Of a stretch of DNA of 64,000 nt, positions 61,289-64,000 are shown one piece after another. The position numbers and the translations under genes were made by a program. Location: the NCBI GenBank assembly GCA_039621445.1, contig CP154957.1, positions 924,504-988,503 on the forward strand, read 5' to 3'. This stretch comes from Euglena gracilis. Lineage: Eukaryota > Euglenida > Euglenophyceae > Euglenales. Under the pieces are notes generated by a model, which searched no databases, was not told the DNA's origin, and saw nothing but the letters and a program-made list of their open reading frames with translations. Within the stretch, counting starts at the first letter, position 1. Each line of letters starts with the position of its first letter.

Positions 61289-62279
61289 TTTGGCAATCTT
61301 CTGACTTTTGTTGTTATTGGAGACAAGCCCGGTTTTAAGCAAGTGGGCAGTCGTTTGGAGGGTTTTCAGGCAATTGGCAATTGGGGTCAACAAAAGAAGA
61401 GTGCCCCAAAAATCCTTGCCCCAGTCGCTGCCAACGTGCAGCGGGTGCAACGGCTGTTTAACGAAACGGACTTTCAAACTCTGTTCCCGGCTGCCAACCT
61501 CGGGAAGGGACCCCTCAGGCTCTTTTGCGCCGTCCCAGGCGGAAAATTGGTGATGGCGGCTTTGGTGCTTGCCGACCAGGTTGTCCTGACCATACCATTG
61601 CTTAACACCGGTCCTCCCCCCCCCCCCCCCCGGGGGGTGACTGACTGGTTTTTTGGCCCAGAGCCCCCCCCCCCCCCGGGTGGGGTAGGCCTGAAAACGG
61701 AAAAGTGGCTGACCTGGCGCCGAGGGCGCCGGAATTTTTTTGGATTTTTTGAGACTTTTTGGCAAAATTTCATTGCCTCCTGAAGAGTGGCCGACCCCCC
61801 CCCCCCGGGGGTAAAGTAACTGACTGTTTTTTTTTCCAGAAAAAGTGACTGACTGGTTTTTTCAGAGTGGAAACAGGGGTTTTTTAGTTGTGGACCCCCC
61901 GGGGGGGAGGGGGGGGTGGGGTGGGTGGGTCCGGCCGAGCCCCCCCCCCCCCCCGGGAGGGGGTCCCTCGGAGGGGTGCGGGATATACTTTTCGGCGCCG
62001 AAGGCACCAAAAAAGTACTATTTTTAGCACTTTTCGCTATTTTTCGGCCATTTTTTTTGTTGGTCCCCCGGGACCCCCCCCCCCCCCCACGGGCCCCCCG
62101 GGGCCCCCCCCCCCCCTGGGCCTGGGGTGGGTGGGTGGGGGGGACCCCCTCTCCCTCCCCCCCCCCCGGTCTTAAAAAAACCCCTGAGTGGAAAGTGACC
62201 CCCCCCCCCGGGGGTCGCTAAGCAATGGTATGGTCCTGACCAAAAATCATGCGTACATATCATAAGTGTGAATGAATAA
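61289..62279 (+). CDS. Last two exons of an unknown gene, joined across a nonconventional intron
   Basis: Exon 61289-61573 follows TTTTTGTTCAG and reads FGNLLTFVVIGDKPGFKQVG, SRLEGFQAIGNWGQQKKSAP, KILAPVAANVQRVQRLFNET and so on to VMAALVLA. The proposed intron 61574-62243 starts GACCAG and ends CTGACCAA. Its ends carry inverted TGACCATACCATTGCTTA and TAAGCAATGGTATGGTCC, a long terminal pairing. The next exon reads KSCVHIISVNE and stops at 62279. The intron contains a nested small element (61874-62186). Function unrecognised. Confidence 0.5.
61874..62186. mobile_element. Small hAT-type element nested in a nonconventional intron
   Basis: Ends CAGGGGTTTTTTAG and CTTAAAAAAACCCCTG; perfect 8-bp TSD AGTGGAAA at 61866-61873 and 62187-62194. 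The core has GGCGCCGAAGGCACC and G/C tracts. Third clean example of the CAGG...CCTG, 8-bp TSD plan. Confidence 0.9.
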
Positions 62280-62460
62280 ACATATACCTATATATGTATG
62301 TATATATATGTATATATATGTGTGTGTATGGATATTTGCATATATTTGCATACATACACATACATGTACGAATGCATATACGTATATATATATTTGTATA
62401 TATACACGTTCATGTATGCACATGCATGTATATGCATATGCATATGTATGTACCCATGCA
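62280..62460. repeat. AT-rich TATATGTATG microsatellite
   Basis: Low-complexity TATATA and CATACA repeat immediately after the preceding stop codon. Tyr/Ile/Cys-rich frames are artefacts. Confidence 0.9.
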
Positions 62461-62590
62461 TATGACCACCAGAGGTCGATAAACCATCACAGGTCGACTC
62501 ACTGGTCGGCCCAGTGGCCTGATCACCAAAACTGTCTTCATCAATTTTCCGCGCGAAACCCCTTTGTGTCGGGCAACAGAGCCTGCGGTC

Positions 62591-62824
62591 ATCAGAAGGC
62601 AACGGCCCTTACAGCTACGCAAACTTCATCCGGGCAGTGGCGAAGTGGCCGGAGTTCTGCAACGATGCAGGTCCCTGCCAGGCTCCCAACGCTACCCAGG
62701 CATTTTGTCCTTTTTTTTTTTTGGAGCGGTGTGGGCCTGCAGCAGAAGGGCTTTCCGAAAATCTGGACAATTTATGTCGCTTGGAGCTTTCAACCATGTT
62801 TGCGATGTGGGTGCAGGAAGTTGG
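62591..62824 (+). CDS. GH19-type chitinase-like exons (partial)
   Basis: Exon 62591-62670 reads SEGNGPYSYANFIRAVAKWP then EFCNDA. A 72-nt GT-AG intron (62671-62742) follows, then 62743-62824 reads AEGLSENLDNLCRLELSTMF then AMWVQEVG. The combination YSYANFI.AVAKWP.FC ... C..ELSTMFA...QEVG matches the start of GH19-like chitinase domains, where the QE(V/T)G glutamate is catalytic. The upstream border (intron ending CTGCGGTC) and downstream border (intron starting GCTCAGGGC) both fit the nonconventional CAG/CTG rule. The rest of the domain is not found within the window. Confidence 0.6.
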
Positions 62825-63256
62825 GCTCAGGGCTCAGCTTTGCTTGGAAATGATGATTTGTATTTGTGTTTTTTTTGGGGGGAAGCAGTCTTTTAAGCAT
62901 CTTTTTATTTCCCTCTCTGTTTTGGTGAAGTACTGATTTCTGTGCCTGGGACCCCTCCATTGTGCTCAAACTGTTCTTGCTCCCCCAGCATGGGGGAAAA
63001 TAATGCAAGTGGCAAACATTTTATGCTCGTGCCAGTCATTAAAACCACATTTTCACTCCTACAGCAAGAAGGGAGAATAAAAAAGTAACAAGGTTTGAGG
63101 CTCCTCCCGTCCGTCTCCACACTGTATCCCCCTCCCCCCCCCCCCGGCAATATTACTTCTTGTGTGTGTGCCAACGGAGAACGATGAAAGATCACCATTG
63201 GAGACTCAACAAATTGTTTTTGAAATGTTTCATTCTCAGGGTTCAATCTTCAGTCT

Positions 63257-63815
63257 TTATAAAATTGTGAATTTTTTTCCACAAGTTTCAAGGGTTTGAA
63301 TGTCACATGGGTGGCTTGTTCTGTTTGAAAATGGAATCTGTAGATATGCTCTTTGTGCTTGGCTGTCCTCACGGGATTCCTGACCCATATGTCTGAGGCC
63401 CTCTCCTGCGGGGGGGGGGATATTGTTAGAAACTCTATGCTCAAGCTGGGAGCTTGTTAAATGAAGCTTGGGTTGAAGAAATGTACAGTATTCCTTTCTC
63501 GATGTCAAATGAAATTTCTGTTTTTTTTCCGTCCTGATGCTGCTCCTTGGTTGTGGCTCACACCGCCTCCCCAAACCTTCTCACAGGGGCGTCCATTTGT
63601 CTTTTGTTGACACTTGTTGACTGGAAAAGGTTTGCCCCCGGTGGGCGATTCCCGACTGGAAGCAGGGTTTGTACTTCTTCGAGGAAGTGGGCTGCGCCGC
63701 AGCGACCAGTGGTTGCAAGCATGGCCTTGCACGCCTCGACAACCGTTGCCCCGCCGTTCCATATTTGCACTGAGGATGCGCTTTGGAGAAATCCCGTCTC
63801 TAAAAGAGTACCCAT
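63257..63815 (-). CDS. Candidate minus-strand exons, unknown protein
   Basis: 63558-63815 (ATG to stop) reads MGTLLETGFLQSASSVQIWN, GGATVVEACKAMLATTGRCG, AAHFLEEVQTLLPVGNRPPG and ends RFGEAV. 63257-63400 is a second open stretch (GLRHMGQESREDSQAQRAYL...). Balanced composition, but the opposite strand is also open across the first part, so the strand is uncertain. No family recognised. Confidence 0.3.
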
Positions 63816-64000
63816 GGTGCAGACAGACAAAAATTAAGGTAAAAGATATGTTAAATAATGTTTGGGTGAAATTTTGCTTTTGGAAATCAATTTTGATAGA
63901 ATTTGGCATTCAACCATTTTGTAGCAACCATTTTTCAATGTGCCAAGCATTTTCCCTCCTGCTTTTCATTGAGGGAAATGAACAAACTTGTAAGATTTTG

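Overview
This is a repeat-saturated nuclear window from a eukaryote, with few genes. I favour a euglenid (Euglenozoa). Two neighbouring minus-strand genes reassemble into clean two-KH-domain proteins only if most of their introns are removed at non-GT-AG borders. These borders have CAG at intron positions +4 to +6 and CTG at about -8 to -6, and the two ends can base-pair. That is the published signature of euglenid nonconventional introns. Ordinary short GT-AG introns also occur (44 nt at 9729-9772 and 72 nt at 62671-62742). TTAGGG-type telomere-like repeats at 35205-35500 are compatible with Euglenozoa. The species cannot be named from sequence alone.

Layout: 1-13.5 kb holds three tandem paralogous KH genes on the minus strand (one cut by the window edge, two assembled). 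Their introns are filled with small G/C-tract-rich transposons, and one intron contains a 1.4-kb hAT-like element. 13.5-17.5 kb is spacer with simple repeats and small palindromic elements. 17.6-28.4 kb is one nested transposon stack, five levels deep (about 10.8 kb), with three minisatellites and a captured or disrupted coding segment (17.9-18.65 kb). 28.5-30.4 kb holds a hAT-derived element and a fold-back element. 31.1-33 kb is a decayed ORF1-like retroelement gene split by two elements with 9-bp target-site duplications (TSDs). 35.8-42.4 kb is AT-rich low-complexity sequence, hairpins and minisatellites. 42.5-55.3 kb is a second transposon-dense block. 55.7-58.1 kb contains scrambled relatives of the 31-33 kb gene plus RNase-H-like and cysteine-rich fragments. 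60-63.8 kb has several genuine-looking exons, including a GH19-chitinase-like one.

The most interesting system is the link between transposons and introns. Small hAT-type elements here have CAGG...CCTG ends and 8-bp TSDs. The nonconventional-intron rule places 3 nt before CAG and 5 nt after CTG, which sums to 8. Splicing by that rule therefore removes one such element plus exactly one TSD and restores the pre-insertion reading frame. The insertion at 10013-10268, inside the hAT-like coding region, shows this to the base. A second system is a family of mostly non-coding elements with 9-bp TSDs and Mutator-like behaviour. Their ends resemble GGCYCCGNGCGG, their subterminal palindromes vary, and each core is a different minisatellite. 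Several have matching empty sites within the window.

No rRNA, tRNA or CRISPR was found. Most long open frames are artefacts of G/C tracts, CA repeats and tandem arrays.
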